From the NCBI GenBank assembly GCA_015350385.1, contig WNKI01000002.1:7009870-7073869 (forward strand): a stretch of 64,000 nucleotides of DNA. The letters run 5' to 3'. The notes beneath the pieces are model-generated. The model did not search any database. It was given only the letters and a program-made list of their open reading frames with translations, and was not told where the DNA came from. A program made the position numbers and the translations under genes. This document shows, one piece after another, positions 12,601 to 24,924 of this stretch (the stretch's first letter is position 1; the number at the start of each line of letters is the position of its first letter). The DNA comes from Aculops lycopersici (lineage: Eukaryota; Arthropoda; Arachnida; Trombidiformes; Eriophyidae).

Positions 12601-15600
12601 CGCGATTCGCCTGCCCAACTGTCTATTTGTTGGATAGTTGGTCATTTCGCTTGTTTGGTTTGGTCAGTTCCAGTGTGAGTATTAGCATTGAACTGACAGG
12701 CCCCCCTCTCTCGCCCTCTCTCTCTCTCTCTTACTCTCAGTGGCAACCGCAATGGGAGTGGACTAGATGGTTGCCAAAGAATAGGAATGAGATTGGGACG
12801 ACGAGAAAAGAGGAGGAGGAGACGAGTGGCCAGCGACCCGAGTTTTAGTTGGTGTAGCGCGCGGGGGCGCCAAAATAGCGCTGTTCCGGTTTCGCTTGGC
12901 TGGTTAGTTAGCGTTTCTGTCATGGCCGTGGCGGTCGCCGGTTTCTCTCTTGTCCCTGCTCTTATGAGTTGCGGTCGTTGTGGTCGTCAACTGCGGTGAC
13001 GGCGGCGTTGATCCCAAGTAAACGCAAACTCTCACCGCCAAGCTGGCTGGCTGGCTAAGCAAATGCGGAGGAATGCCGAGCTTTTGCCACGTTATGTAGA
13101 TGGGCAGCTTATTGCTTTTATTGCAACCATGAGGATCACTGCGAGGATTCGACTCAACTGCTGAGAGCAGGAGGTCGTCGCCGTGAGTGAGTTAGAGGGC
13201 GAACCAACAAGCAGCAACCGAGGGGAGCGAAACCAACCAAAACCCGCTAGCGCGTAAGTAACGACTCGCCGAGTTACTTGCTGACTTGTGGTGGTGGTGG
13301 TGGCAAATGTGGCCGTTGCAGTGGCGGACAACGCGTTTGCAGCCAGTGCGCTCCGACCAAAACCACGATCGCCACAGCAGCCATCTCCCGTCGACTCCGG
13401 AGGACTTAAAGCAGCGCCTCAATCCCATCTCAGTGCGATCCATCTCTGGGAGCCTGTTGGTTGAGCTTTTGGCCGTTGCAACCCTGTAAAGCCGCCGTCA
13501 GCCGAGAACGATTCCCGCATTTTTAGAAGGACAGTCGAAGAGTGAGCCCATAGTTCCGCTCGAACAGACAACAAACGACCAGAGAGCCAACCGCTGCTCT
13601 CTGCCGGTTAGGCAAACACAGTTGAGCTACAAAGCAACCACTGGCTTTGAAACTCCACTCTACTCGCATCCGTAACTTTGACTCGAAGCCAGTGGAACCA
13701 ATTGCAGTGGCGGTGGCAGTGGATGCCAGTGTACCGATTGTAACGAACGGGCCAAATAAATACTAGTGCTCAATGCCATTGGAGGGAGAGGCGAGGGGAT
13801 AAGAATTGAAAGTCAGACGACGAGGGTTGCAACTGAGAGGTGGCCAAGATTATAAACTGATCGCCTGCACATGTCAAGTCCATTGAGCCGGGTAAGTTGG
13901 CCGCCCAGTTGTCATAAAGAGGAGCGACTGTAGCATGGTGACACATACGATACTGTGATAGATGCGACGCAATGCGAGACGGAAATCGGGCACCCAGTTT
14001 ATTTGCTACTCCCTTCCTGTTGAGCGCACTAGTTCGTCTTTACTTGCCTCAAGTAAATTTGCTACACTGCTCTATGTGGTCACTCCGCGCACGGAGCTTC
14101 CGCAAACTGGCCTCCAAGCGCGACGACTCAACTGGAACGTGGCCGGCCTCGAATTCAGGGTGAAACTCAAGCCGTTGAAGAGTCAGCGTCGAGCTCAAGG
14201 GGTTCAATGTGACTCTTTAGTTCCGTTTCGTTTGGTCGCTATCAAATATATGGCATCCAAAACCGAATGACTGACTGCCATACTGAGCGCGTGAAAAGTA
14301 TCAGGTTTTAGCGCTGTGCGTTGCGCATGCAAAATCAACGGGACCTAGCGACTTGTGTTGTGCGCGCTGCGCGCCGGCATGCAGAATCTGCATTGCAGGT
14401 CGCTGTAGGTAAAATGCGCGCGCAAAACGGCGCACTTGACGTGCGTCTCGAACACGCGTGCTCGACGAGAGGGCAGGCCAAAGGCGTGTCGATAACAAGG
14501 TATAGGAATACGACTTTGAACGGCCACAACAACACCGATGGCGACAAGCAGCAGCAGAAGCAGCAGCAGGAGTGAAGGGCGAAAAGGCAAATGGCAAACA
14601 GAGGAGAGACTGCCTATCCCATCCAACTTGACGTTGTGTGAGCGAGCGTGGCGTTGTCGTGTCGAAACTCGCAAGTCGCGAGTTGCGCTTAGCGCCTAGC
14701 GCCATGCCCAACTGCTACGTGCATTCGAAGGCGCCTGCCACTTAGCTGGTTCGTTTGTAATCGTAATGCTAGTTGGCGAATAGCCCTTTTGCCGTTCACT
14801 CCTTGCCGCTTGCACTGCCACCGCCGCCATGCAGTCGCTCTGGTTTCTGTCGCCTGTCTATCCATTTCTCTCTTTATCTCGCTCACTTTGTACGCCTCTC
14901 GACGCGCTCGCGAGCTAAATTAATGGACGATCCATACGGACGATGCCGCCAGGCGGATGGCCCGAAGCGTGGAGGCGAGACAAGAGGGGGGGGGGTAAAG
15001 GAAAAGGAGCAGGAGGAGACATTTAGTCGGCGGTTCTGAGGGTGGCTGATAAACACTCGGACACCAAGCGACTGGGCGGATTGCGCACCGTCTAGTGAGA
15101 AGCAAGGCGAATGGTTGTCGTGGTGCGCTATAGTCTCGTTGTCGTCGTTATCCTCCTGCGGATGTCGTCATTTGCGACTCTTTTTTGCTGGCCTGCCAAC
15201 TAAAAAGAGGTGCCCTTCCTCGCTTCCACCGCGAGAGTGGCCGACGACATGCAACCAGCGAGCGGCCGATTTGCTCACTTGCTCTCTGACTCGATGCCAA
15301 CTTTACTGCGAGCCAGCCAGCCAACTTGGCTGCAACTTGATGGCTTCGGTGAATACAAATGACTTTTGTGCATTCCCCCCCCTCCCCCTGTTACTAAGCA
15401 GCCCAACCAAACAACCGACCGACCGACCGACTAACGGAATAGTCGAACAACGGCGATTCAAGTAAACTAAAACGACGCTTCCACGGGACAGAATGACTTT
15501 GTGGCGCGCTTCGTGGACTGGAAGACTGGGGGCTCGTCGGCGGTGGTTGTGGCCTAAACACACGAGCTCTCAGGTTTTAGGCGACACACATAAAAGCAGT

Positions 15601-17556
15601 CGACATCCACGAGAGAGGCGCGCGCATAAAACATTCACTACCCATAGTTTGTGTTGTCTAGTTATTGCAGTCGCTTGTTCCTTGTACTTACTCTTGGTTT
15701 GCCAAACAACCAGCCAGCCAGCCTATTGTAACCTCTAAAATAGAAAGCCTCCTTGTCGCGAGCCCGTTAGTCTTTGTTGTATGCTTAAAGTGACAGCGGC
15801 TGCGGCTTAGGAGGTGGCGGTGGCGGCACAACATCACGCAACTCTCTCCCCCTCTCCCTCTCTCACTTTCTCATTCTCGCTTCCAGGTTAAGCGGTGGCA
15901 GTAGCTGATGATGGCCAACCAAAGGCTGACTCATGCGCCAACTGTGAAGGAGACAACGACTACGAAGAGTAAATGATATACACCAACTGAATGGATTCGG
16001 CGCGCGCCGAGTCTCCATCGTCGCTGACTGTAAATGGTCCCTCGTTGCGCCATTTGCATTTCACATTGTATTGAATTGTAAGCTAGTCTAGCGACCAAGT
16101 AACCAACCGAGAGAGCGACCAACTAGCTGCGTGTTGTTTGTGTGCGCGCCGACAGGTGCACACAAATAGTTGATTCCAATTTGAGTGCTTTTGAATGTAG
16201 ATCAGCAAGCTGGCTGCATGAAGTTACTGCTGCTGCTACTGTCATCCTTCCTGCTGGCCAAAAGTATCATCATCAGTTTGAGTAGCGCAAAACTCCTCTT
16301 TAGAGTCAGCTGCTACTTCGGTTGCCAGATTTAAAGCCAGAGAGACAAAATTTGAACGATGTTAGCACATCGCTTACCTGCTGCTGCTGCTGCTTTTAGG
16401 AGAGTGCCGTAGAGGAACGAGGCACAGGTGGGTGTCTGGCGGCCACTAACTTTAACGGAAGTAACTTCTCTCTCCCCCTTGCTCGCTCACTCACCGACGC
16501 CAACCACTTGCTCTTGACTTTTATGGACGCAAACCGAGATAGCGAACGTTAAACGTCGGAGAAATCAAAATGGCAACAACACGGGCTTGGCACCATTTGC
16601 CACCGCCGTTAACCAAACCAACCAACGCTACCATCAGAGCGACCACCTCGCGCTGCGGTCACTTACCACCACTCAGCCGACAACAACCGACCGCACGATC
16701 CGGCGAGCGACCGAGCGAACTAGCTAATCCAATAAGCCGATCGCTCGCTCACTTCACTGATGATACTAGTGGCGATGGTAGCGCCGGTGGCAGTGGTCAC
16801 CTGTGCTCCCTCACTCATTTCGTTGCTGACCGCCAAATTACTAACGGCTAAGCGCTAGCCCCTGGTCATATCTGTCAAAAGATTGCCGCCTTGCTCTGCT
16901 ACGTAGGTCCTAAGCTCGGTTTGTTGAGTCGATTGAGTGAGCAGCTAGCTCGTGGTTGCCGGTTTCTTTGTTGGTTGTATCTCTTTCTCTCTGTCCTCCT
17001 CGCCAATGGATTCTCCGCTGAGTGGTCACGAAATTAAGTCCAAAGGTTTCTACCACTCACCTGTTTGCCCGCCGATCTATTGAAGGTACAAAGAGCAAAC
17101 TTTCTACTCCAGAAACTAAAACTGTCTAACTCTTCAACGAGAAAAGCAATCCAAAATTGAAGCTGCAAACTGAAAACTACGGGCTCGTTCAGTTGGCCGT
17201 TCGATTGCATTGCCTCGAGCGCTCACCTGACCCAAATACCAAGTTGCAAAGGCTGTGTGCAGTCGGCATATCGGCCGACTGAACACAATGAGTCTGTTTG
17301 TATGATGGCCACCACTCTCCTCTGCCACAAGCTGGCACCTAGTGGCGTTGTCGCACTTCCAACTTCCAGCGGACAGGTTGCAGCTGACCAACGGCGAGCA
17401 AGGTGGTGCCGGCCAACTAACAAGTGGAGCAAATTTTAGCAACTAAGAACTAAGGATTGAGCTAAACTGAATCGAAACAAAAACTATAACGAGACCCCAG
17501 GCTAGTGATGCACGGTGACCTTTCAGGTTGTCCCCTAAGTGCAGCAGTCTTGGTTG
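9601..17556. other. Gene-poor region, part 1
   Basis: About 8 kb without a supportable gene. It is moderately GC-rich, with many short pyrimidine runs ((CT)n at 9810-9830 and 12706-12731, GAGA at 11700-11720), CGT/GTC-rich and CAGC/GCC-rich words. ORFs of 60-160 residues occur on both strands but have unstable, compositionally biased translations and no domains. It could be intergenic regulatory DNA, long introns or 5' UTR exons of a gene outside the window. Confidence 0.6.
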
Positions 17557-17587
<31 letters not shown>

Positions 17588-17606
17588 GCTCTCTCTCTCC
17601 TCTCTC
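17557..17606. repeat. (CT)n microsatellite left of the gap
   Basis: CT dinucleotide run with a few interruptions, ending at the N run. Confidence 0.9.
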
Positions 17607-17626
17607 NNNNNNNNNNNNNNNNNNNN
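17607..17626. other. Assembly gap (20 N)
   Basis: Exactly 20 N between a (CT)n run and an (ACGT)n run. It is a placeholder gap, so the true length of this repeat locus is unknown. Confidence 0.98.
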
Positions 17627-17631
17627 TAACG

Positions 17632-17710
17632 TAACGTACGTACGTACGTACGTACGTACGTACGTACGTACGTACGTACGTACGTACGTACGTACGTACG
17701 TACGTACGTC
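17632..17710. repeat. (ACGT)n tetranucleotide array
   Basis: About 19 tandem ACGT units, a self-complementary repeat able to form long hairpins. It then decays through GTCGTACGTCGTCTCG into (CT)n. Confidence 0.95.
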
Positions 17711-17721
17711 GTACGTCGTCT

Positions 17722-17722
17722 C

Positions 17723-17799
<77 letters not shown>
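17722..17799. repeat. (CT)n microsatellite right of the gap
   Basis: A pure CT run of about 75 bases. Confidence 0.95.
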
Positions 17800-17802
<3 letters not shown>

Positions 17803-20559
17803 CCAACTAAACAACCACGAACCTGAACAAAATACCACCCGTTGGTCCATTGTGGCCCGTGACGGTCACGATACATTGTTACCATCTTTTTTCTTGTGTC
17901 AGCCAGCAAGCTACTCGCTTTGCCCCCAGCCTCTCGAAGTTCAGGAAGAGAGTGGCCCAAAGGCCATCTCCTCAAGATACCGGAAGAGCGAGAGAGGGAG
18001 AGAGAGAGACACACACTCTTCCTCCTCCGAGGCAAAACTCGCCCCTCGAGACTGCGGCAATCCCTCATCCCAGACTGTTGGGCATTCGTTGTTATTATTC
18101 TCCTCGCGGTCAGAATCTTTTTCGTTTCGGGTTTTGGGGTTCACGGTTTGCGAGTGGAGGGGCGTGTCCGACCGAGGACCACGGACACAAAACTCTTGCT
18201 TATTTCTCTTCCCAATCTCAATGATGATTGGCACTCGCTCGGTGATATACCACCAGCCACTTCCGGCCATAGAAGTTCTCGGTGGCCAGTCGGCTGAAAT
18301 TGGTTCACTTTTGATTTACTCGCTAGCCAGCGAGTGAGGAGGGGGAGCATGACTGCGACACGGCGGCTTACAGTGTCGCATTCACTAGTGAGCCAACTCA
18401 GCTGGCTGTTAACAATAATGACGACACGCGTGGCTGTGATGATGATGATGTAATCAATAATCAGCCAACCAGCTAGACTTTACTTGAGCTAACCAGTCAA
18501 CTTCCGCTCGGAGTCCGATTGTTGGGTGCATCCTCTGGTTGTGTTTTTGGCTGATAGTGGCTAGCTAACATTCACTCCCCCACGTTGGTTCGTGGCGGCG
18601 GTTTGGTGGTGTGATACTGCTACTTTAGCTACTGCTGTAGATGGCGACATAAGCGGTTCAATAATAACAACAACACCACCGACAACAGCAACAACTATGA
18701 CAAGGCAACACCACACAACATTAGAACATGGCCTGCCCGGTTAAATCGGCGCCGGCGGCCGGGCAGTGAGCGAGCGCCGCGCACCCCGGACCCAAGCGAG
18801 TGGAAGGAGTTCCGTGTGTGTGAGCGTGTGTTGGTGTATGTGTGCATGTGGCTGTGCGTAAGTTGGTTTGTGCGTGCGCCTAGCGACCCAGCGACCCTAG
18901 GCGCCCGCCGAGCCAAATAGAACAAAACCAAGCCACCAACGACCCTCGTGTTGGTGGTGGTTGTGGCATTGTACAGTCGCGCGAGATTGCAATTAATTCG
19001 CCGCGCTTCTTCTTCAAGGCTAAAGCGAGTTGCTTTTGCACTCTCTTTCTTTCTCTCTCTCTCCCTCTCCCTCTACACACACATTTTCTCCCACCAGCTC
19101 GAGTCCGACTTCTCGCCTGTCGGCGGGTTTAACGTCAAGTTGTATGCTCGCAGCAACCTCGATTGAGCCTCCGAGCGCCAGGCTCAAGCGGAACGTGAAG
19201 ATGAAGTTAAATTTTTCTTGCCACTGGCTCCTGTTCGCCTTCCAAGTGGGCAACCGACAGCAATAGTTGTTGGTGTCGGCTACGCAATGCAACTGAAGCG
19301 GCATGGCAAAACTCCAAACCAGCAACTCGTATTTGCTGCTCCTCCTCCTTCTCGCTTAGTCCCCACAAAGGCAAGCTAGATATCGAAAGGACGCGCGAGT
19401 TGGCAGCCGATAATTATGATCACATAATCGCCATTCTCATTCGCATTAAGCAACACACACACGCCGCTCTCGTCTCGTTTCGTCTCACCGAAACTTGGTA
19501 TTGGCGGCAAGCCAGCCATCCAGTGAACCAACCGCTGATCTATTGGACGAGAGCATTGGAATTGTGGTTCTAGTTGTTATCACTCTCTTCCCCCCAGGAG
19601 TTCACTCTCCTTTCTTAAATCTAACCAACTGAACGAGTCAAAATCATAACTTGCTTGCATTGCGCAACTAGAGCCATCAGTCTATTAGTTTTCCAGCTAT
19701 TTAGCGGCTCAGTGGTCGTCGCGGTGGTCGTTGGTGCCATTGCCTCTTGCAGCTGCAGCTGGGGCTCGGTCCGCCAGTCAGTCAGTCAGTGAGAGAGAGA
19801 GACTCCGGAGCCTGATGAGCAGGCCGATCTCATCAGACGGGATCCTCTGACCGCAAGGCGATCATCATCAGGCGATTGGCGCCACCTGTCGGCTCGCGCA
19901 ATTAGCCAGCTCAAGTTTGCAATCGCAAACTTGCTTAGCGACTGGCAGTGGGAGTTGCTATTTAGCCGCCGGGCTATTTGTGCAGCGGAAGGAGCGATAA
20001 TGGCGAGTCCAAACTTTGAGCTCAACCGGTTAATGCGGCCGCTAATTTGCTGCTGCTTAGTCACTTTGCTCGGGAGGCAGCCACAATCACCACGAGCATG
20101 ACCATTGCCACGAGAAGTAGCGACTGAGCCAAGAGAAGGGGCGGCGCAAGGAGGGAGCCGAGTTTGTGGAATGGGCGCTGCTCGCATAGTAAACCAGCGA
20201 GCGAACACCGGCTCGCATGCACAATCGATTACCGAGATTACAAGCCGCCCAGCTAGCTTGCCAGACTGTGTGATCTACGTAAGTTGGCAAGCTAGCTAAC
20301 CAGATGCGCCGCTTACTTTGCGCCTCACTCCGACTGGCTAGTATTTGTGTGTCGCTCTTGGTCATGTCAGCGAAGAACCCGTTGAACCCATTCCATTCAA
20401 ACTAGCTCGCGAACGTTGGACTGCACCAGACCGCAGCAGACCCAACTAAACTAAACTGAACTAGACTGACGCACTCGCTCATATTGGCCAGATTTGCATG
20501 ATTCACACGGGAATCTGACGATGGGCTCTCTCATCCGCTCGAGTCCAAATCCTCCCAGT
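17800..20559. other. Gene-poor region, part 2
   Basis: No gene seen. It contains a GA-rich stretch (17989-18010), GT-rich (18812-18860) and CT-rich (19038-19072) runs, a GTCAGT repeat near 19772-19792, and an inverted repeat with 13-base arms (20251-20263 and 20285-20297, AGCTAGCTTGCCA). Overlapping ORFs in several frames at 17850-18350 are compositional. Confidence 0.55.
20251..20297. repeat. Inverted repeat, 13-base arms
   Basis: Left arm AGCTAGCTTGCCA (20251-20263) and right arm TGGCAAGCTAGCT (20285-20297) are exact reverse complements separated by 21 bases. A related 16-base palindrome lies at 20930-20945. Confidence 0.8.
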
Positions 20560-20561
20560 GG

Positions 20562-20640
<79 letters not shown>

Positions 20641-20641
20641 A
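20560..20641. repeat. (GTT)n microsatellite
   Basis: About 27 GTT units in a non-coding context. Confidence 0.97.
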
Positions 20642-20929
20642 GGTTAGTCGCTTTGCGGGTTGCAGTAGCGGTTGTAGTTTCAGTTGCAGTTTTGGGTTGG
20701 ACTCACTACTATTAGGGGTCCGACTACCGCCAATGCTTTAGCTCATCGCAAAGCATTGCATAGCATACAACTCGAGAGGCAACTTTACTGTCGAGTTTAC
20801 GTGAGCAGCTCCACTTGCCAGCGCCGCTCATTCGGCTGCCATACGCTGCGCCTCTGCCAGGGACCTGCATGCTCTCCGCTATCCGCTCGTTCTCTTACTA
20901 TTGTTATTGCCGCTGTGCGACCCTGGCGC

Positions 20930-20945
20930 GGCAAGCTAGCTTGCC
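20930..20945. repeat. 16-base perfect palindrome
   Basis: GGCAAGCTAGCTTGCC equals its own reverse complement. Parts of the same word recur at 20251-20297 and near 10287-10299. Confidence 0.85.
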
Positions 20946-23900
20946 AACTCTGCGCCAGGATATAGGTGGCCTTTTGTGCTTCCCACTTCCAAGCGAGCAG
21001 CCAGCCAGCAAGCCAGTGAGGTTAAGTTGCAATTGTGGCGGTTTCAGGGCGAGCAGCCTGCCGCTTGCTCGTTTAAACTGGAACGAGTGAAAAGTGGCCT
21101 GCGCCAGGCACACGAATTGCAGCAAGCAAGGCGAAAAAGTTGAAGCTCATCGCGCTTTCCTCTTCCCTTTCCTTAACCCACTCAACTCAATTGGATTCAG
21201 CCATCCATTTACTCCGCGACCAGCTGACTCTTGCTAGTCAGTTGGCAGTGGCAGCGGTAGCCACGAGGGCAACGGCGCCCGTTGAGGCGAAGTTCAAGTT
21301 GTTGCTAGAGTTCGGTTTAAGTGAGATTCGGCTTTAACTCGTCGATGTATCTGTGCGCGTGATGATGAGCAAGACAACCCAAACTAGCTGCAAAACTAAC
21401 TACCAATGGAACCAACAACAACAACAACCACTTGGTGAGCCACCTGTTTTGTCGCTGCTGCAACCACCTCCTCTAGGGCGGTGGACGATTGTTGCTCGTT
21501 TTGGAAGTTGGAGGAAAAATTGGAGATGAGAGAGGGGGCGTTTTCATGAATAAAATGAAATTGAGCCGCAACCTACACAAACACACTGACTCTAAAGCTG
21601 GCAGTAGCAGCAGTGGTAGTGACTGCATAAGGCATCACCCCTTCTTCAAGAGGCAGGCGAGCGAGTTAAAGTTGGCGGCGGAAGTCGGCAGCTGCAGCGA
21701 CGGGGCGGCAATTTCAACAATGGATATGGAACAGGAAGTGAGCACTAGACGCCGGCAGCTGGCCAGAGGAAGTCCAATCCACTTACGGGCAGAGATGTAT
21801 GCTTCGAGAATAACTTTGGTGGGTAGCATACGTGTAACCACTTTGTCGGTTTCCCTCCACGACGTCGAAAGACGTTGAAGTTGAGTCGGAGTCAAAGTGA
21901 GGGCTTTGCTTTCCCCCGATTTCCCCCGATTTCCTCCCCCTTTCCCGAAAACTAGAGATCGAATCGGTGGCAACAGAAGCTCGCTGGTGCAGCATTGAAT
22001 GTGGAATCTAGAATCACGACGTCAGCTAACCAAACCGAACGCTTAGCTAAACCACTTTCCAATCGAATCATGCGGATAACAGGCGCATGTTAATAATGAT
22101 AGCAGAGCTAAAGTGGCTAAGCTTTAACAATCAGCTCGCTTTCATTGGCAAGCTCATTGGCGTTGTTTTGGTGGTATCGGCGACGGCGATCAGTTGAGTT
22201 AGGCTGCAACTAACTCGAGTTGCCTCATTGTCGAGCTGGCGGTCGACTCGCAACTTGAACTTCAACCAATCTTATTGTGCATATACTGCCGACGTAGCCA
22301 ACCTCTGCAAGTGGACCTCGCGAGCGTGGAGCGAAATGGCCGTCGATCGACCGGAAGCCCTGGCGCAAAGTGGCATGCTCATACATATTATGCGAAAGAT
22401 TGTTCTAAACCCTCGAGAGAGTGAGAGAAACGGAAATGAGTGCAAGCTACACCCTTCAAGTGTCAGCCTTGTCCCTCAACGAAAACGACGACGACGACGA
22501 CGACGACGACGAGCCTGGCCCAATGTCTCAATGGATCATGAGCAACCAAATGGCCTGTCTCAGTTGGCGGTCAGCTGGATGTCCAGTGTAAGCTAGTGTT
22601 TTGGTTGCTATCTTCAGTCTGGTAAATGAACTGGCTTCCAAAAGAGGAACTGCGCCGCTACCATAACCGATCGAGAGTGGAGGCGATTTGCGTTAGACTG
22701 AGAGTTGAGTCGGACCGTCTCTCGAAACTGCCGCTGACCTCCCAAGCGGCCAAGTGCAAACTGTAGGACACTTTTAACTACTTCCTGCTATTCCACCGGT
22801 TGTTCATGGTGGGCAAAAAGGCAGAAAGGGCACAAGAGTGAGTGTTTAGCGGAGTCGCAAGTCGCGAGTCGCAAGCTAAGCGATTGGAAAGACCGTACAC
22901 TAAATGAGCAGTCAGCTTGGCAAGTTGGCAGGTCATTCGATGTGGCCACTGGGCTAGTATAATGGAGGGAGCCAACCATTAGGCTGCATCTCGTAGTCTT
23001 GATCTACGGGCTTTAGTTGTTGGTGTGCCTAGTTACCAGCTAGATGGTTGCTCTTTCTTGAACCCAAAGCAAGAGGGTGAGCAAAAGAAGAGAAGAGCGA
23101 GTAATGGGAAACGCTTGCTGCATTACAAAAATGCTCGCCCCACTGGTTGGCCCACAAGTCGACGACCACGACCACGAGAAGGTAAGTTCTCATCGTCGCC
23201 GTCGTTGCCGGCGCTACCGCCGTTTTGCTAGATAATTATAATGATTATTATTCTTTCTATCTGAGCGAGCAGCTAGTTTGCTGCCTGAAGTTGGAAGCCA
23301 TCGGATCAGCCAATCAAATTCCGACGGCCACCTGCCTCGTTGCTCCGCTTTCCTCCGCTCCCTGTTTGGTTGCTGGCAGGTAAACCAAGCTCCAGCCACG
23401 AAGCGAGCCGCTGATAAGAGCCTAGTAAACTGGTAGCGCCATTACGCCAAAACGACGGCAAAGGCAATAGCCACCAACGGAGCGAGCAAGAGCAACAACA
23501 ACAACAACAACAACAATCATCCGCTTAGACGGCCGCTCGGCAAGCTATTATTTGCGCTTACTTAGCTTCGGGCAGCTCCAGTTGTGCTGCTAGCGGCGGC
23601 GGCGGCAACCATGAATCGGTCCAACTACCGTTTGTAGGTTGCACTATTCATCTGGTGCGAGCAGGTAAAGGGGCGTACTTCCTCGGGTTGCGAGCTGATC
23701 TGCACTCTCCCTCTTTCTAAGCAAACAAAGTGATAGGTCCGATGTCCACGGGCAAAGATAGGAGCAATGGCAGTAGCAGCAGCTAAATGGCCATTCACTT
23801 GGCCATTTCCTTCTCCTCCTCTCCGCAATCATCGTCGTGGTCGTTGGTGTTTGGCATCACAGCGGCGAGTGTCGCTACCAACTCCAGCCTTTCGACTCAA

Positions 23901-24916
23901 TGATGAAGACATCAGCTCGCCCGTAGCCTACGATCGCTTAGCTCTCGAAAGATTCTGGTGTTGGATGCTCGCCAATATGGCCATTTTTGCTCCAGCCTCA
24001 AAGTCCACTGTCGCCCAGTCCTCAAACGCAACTAATGGCACCCACGCGAACCGCCCCGCTTCTCCATCTCTCTCATCAGAACGAGAGTTTGGATCCGACC
24101 TTAGCTTTAACTCACATCTCTTCCTCCTCTTCCTCCTCTACCTCTATCGCAAGTTAGTGAACAAGTGGTAAATAGTGAGCAACCAGATGAGTGGTTCCCC
24201 TCCCTTATTTTTTGCCGCTACTGGTCGAGGTCACCGCGAGCAGCGGTCGTTGTTGTTATTGTTATCGTTGTTCTCTCGTTGATACTCCCTCTGGTTTCAA
24301 CCGTTGCAAAGACAAACCAGCAAACGCCAGGCGAGTTCAGCGGTTCTACTATGGTGACTGTTGTTTTATTGGTTCGCTTGATTAAATCCCGGGGAAAGAA
24401 AGGCAGGTCTCGTTTGGTCTGGTTGGAAGGGAGAGTGAACACAAGAGAAAAGGGAGGGCCGGCCAAAGAGGGATCATGAAAAATGATTGGCCACTTGATA
24501 CAAACCCGCCGAGTCCCTTTGTCTGTCGACTTTATTTTGCAGCTCGCGCACACAAATTGCCAGCCAACCAGTTTAGTGGGGAGCCGCCAAATGGAAGTGA
24601 GTCAGCAAAGTGAGAGGAAGAGCGAGCGACTTGGACGCGTGATTCAAATTAATAAGGCGGAAACACTTAAAAACTAGAAAAGTCATAGTGCAAAGCGCGA
24701 AAAGAGTCGCTAGGCACCCGGCAACAACCACCGCCAGCGAAGAGTCGAGCCGACAAACCACCGGCGGCACATTAGCTCCCCGAGCCATTGTGCTGCCTTG
24801 TTTTGTTTTGTGCTGTGGTGTGCCCTGGGCCTCAATTCTATATCCCGCTTTGGCCCGCCAGCAAGTTGCCAGTTAGAAATCCTCTCTTCCCTTGTACCCG
24901 AAGCTAACAGCGCGGT

Positions 24917-24924
24917 TATAAAAG
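24917..24924 (+). promoter_or_regulatory. Orphan TATA box candidate
   Basis: TATAAAAG in a GC-rich surrounding. No coding exon recognised downstream. Confidence 0.25.

Noticed and set aside
17443..18068. Long ORFs of repeating Arg-Glu, Ser-Leu and Tyr-Val-Arg-Thr
   Set aside because: Translations of (CT)n/(ACGT)n repeats running across an N gap.
20494..20715. ORF with a polycysteine run
   Set aside because: Translation of the (GTT)n microsatellite, with no other coding signal.
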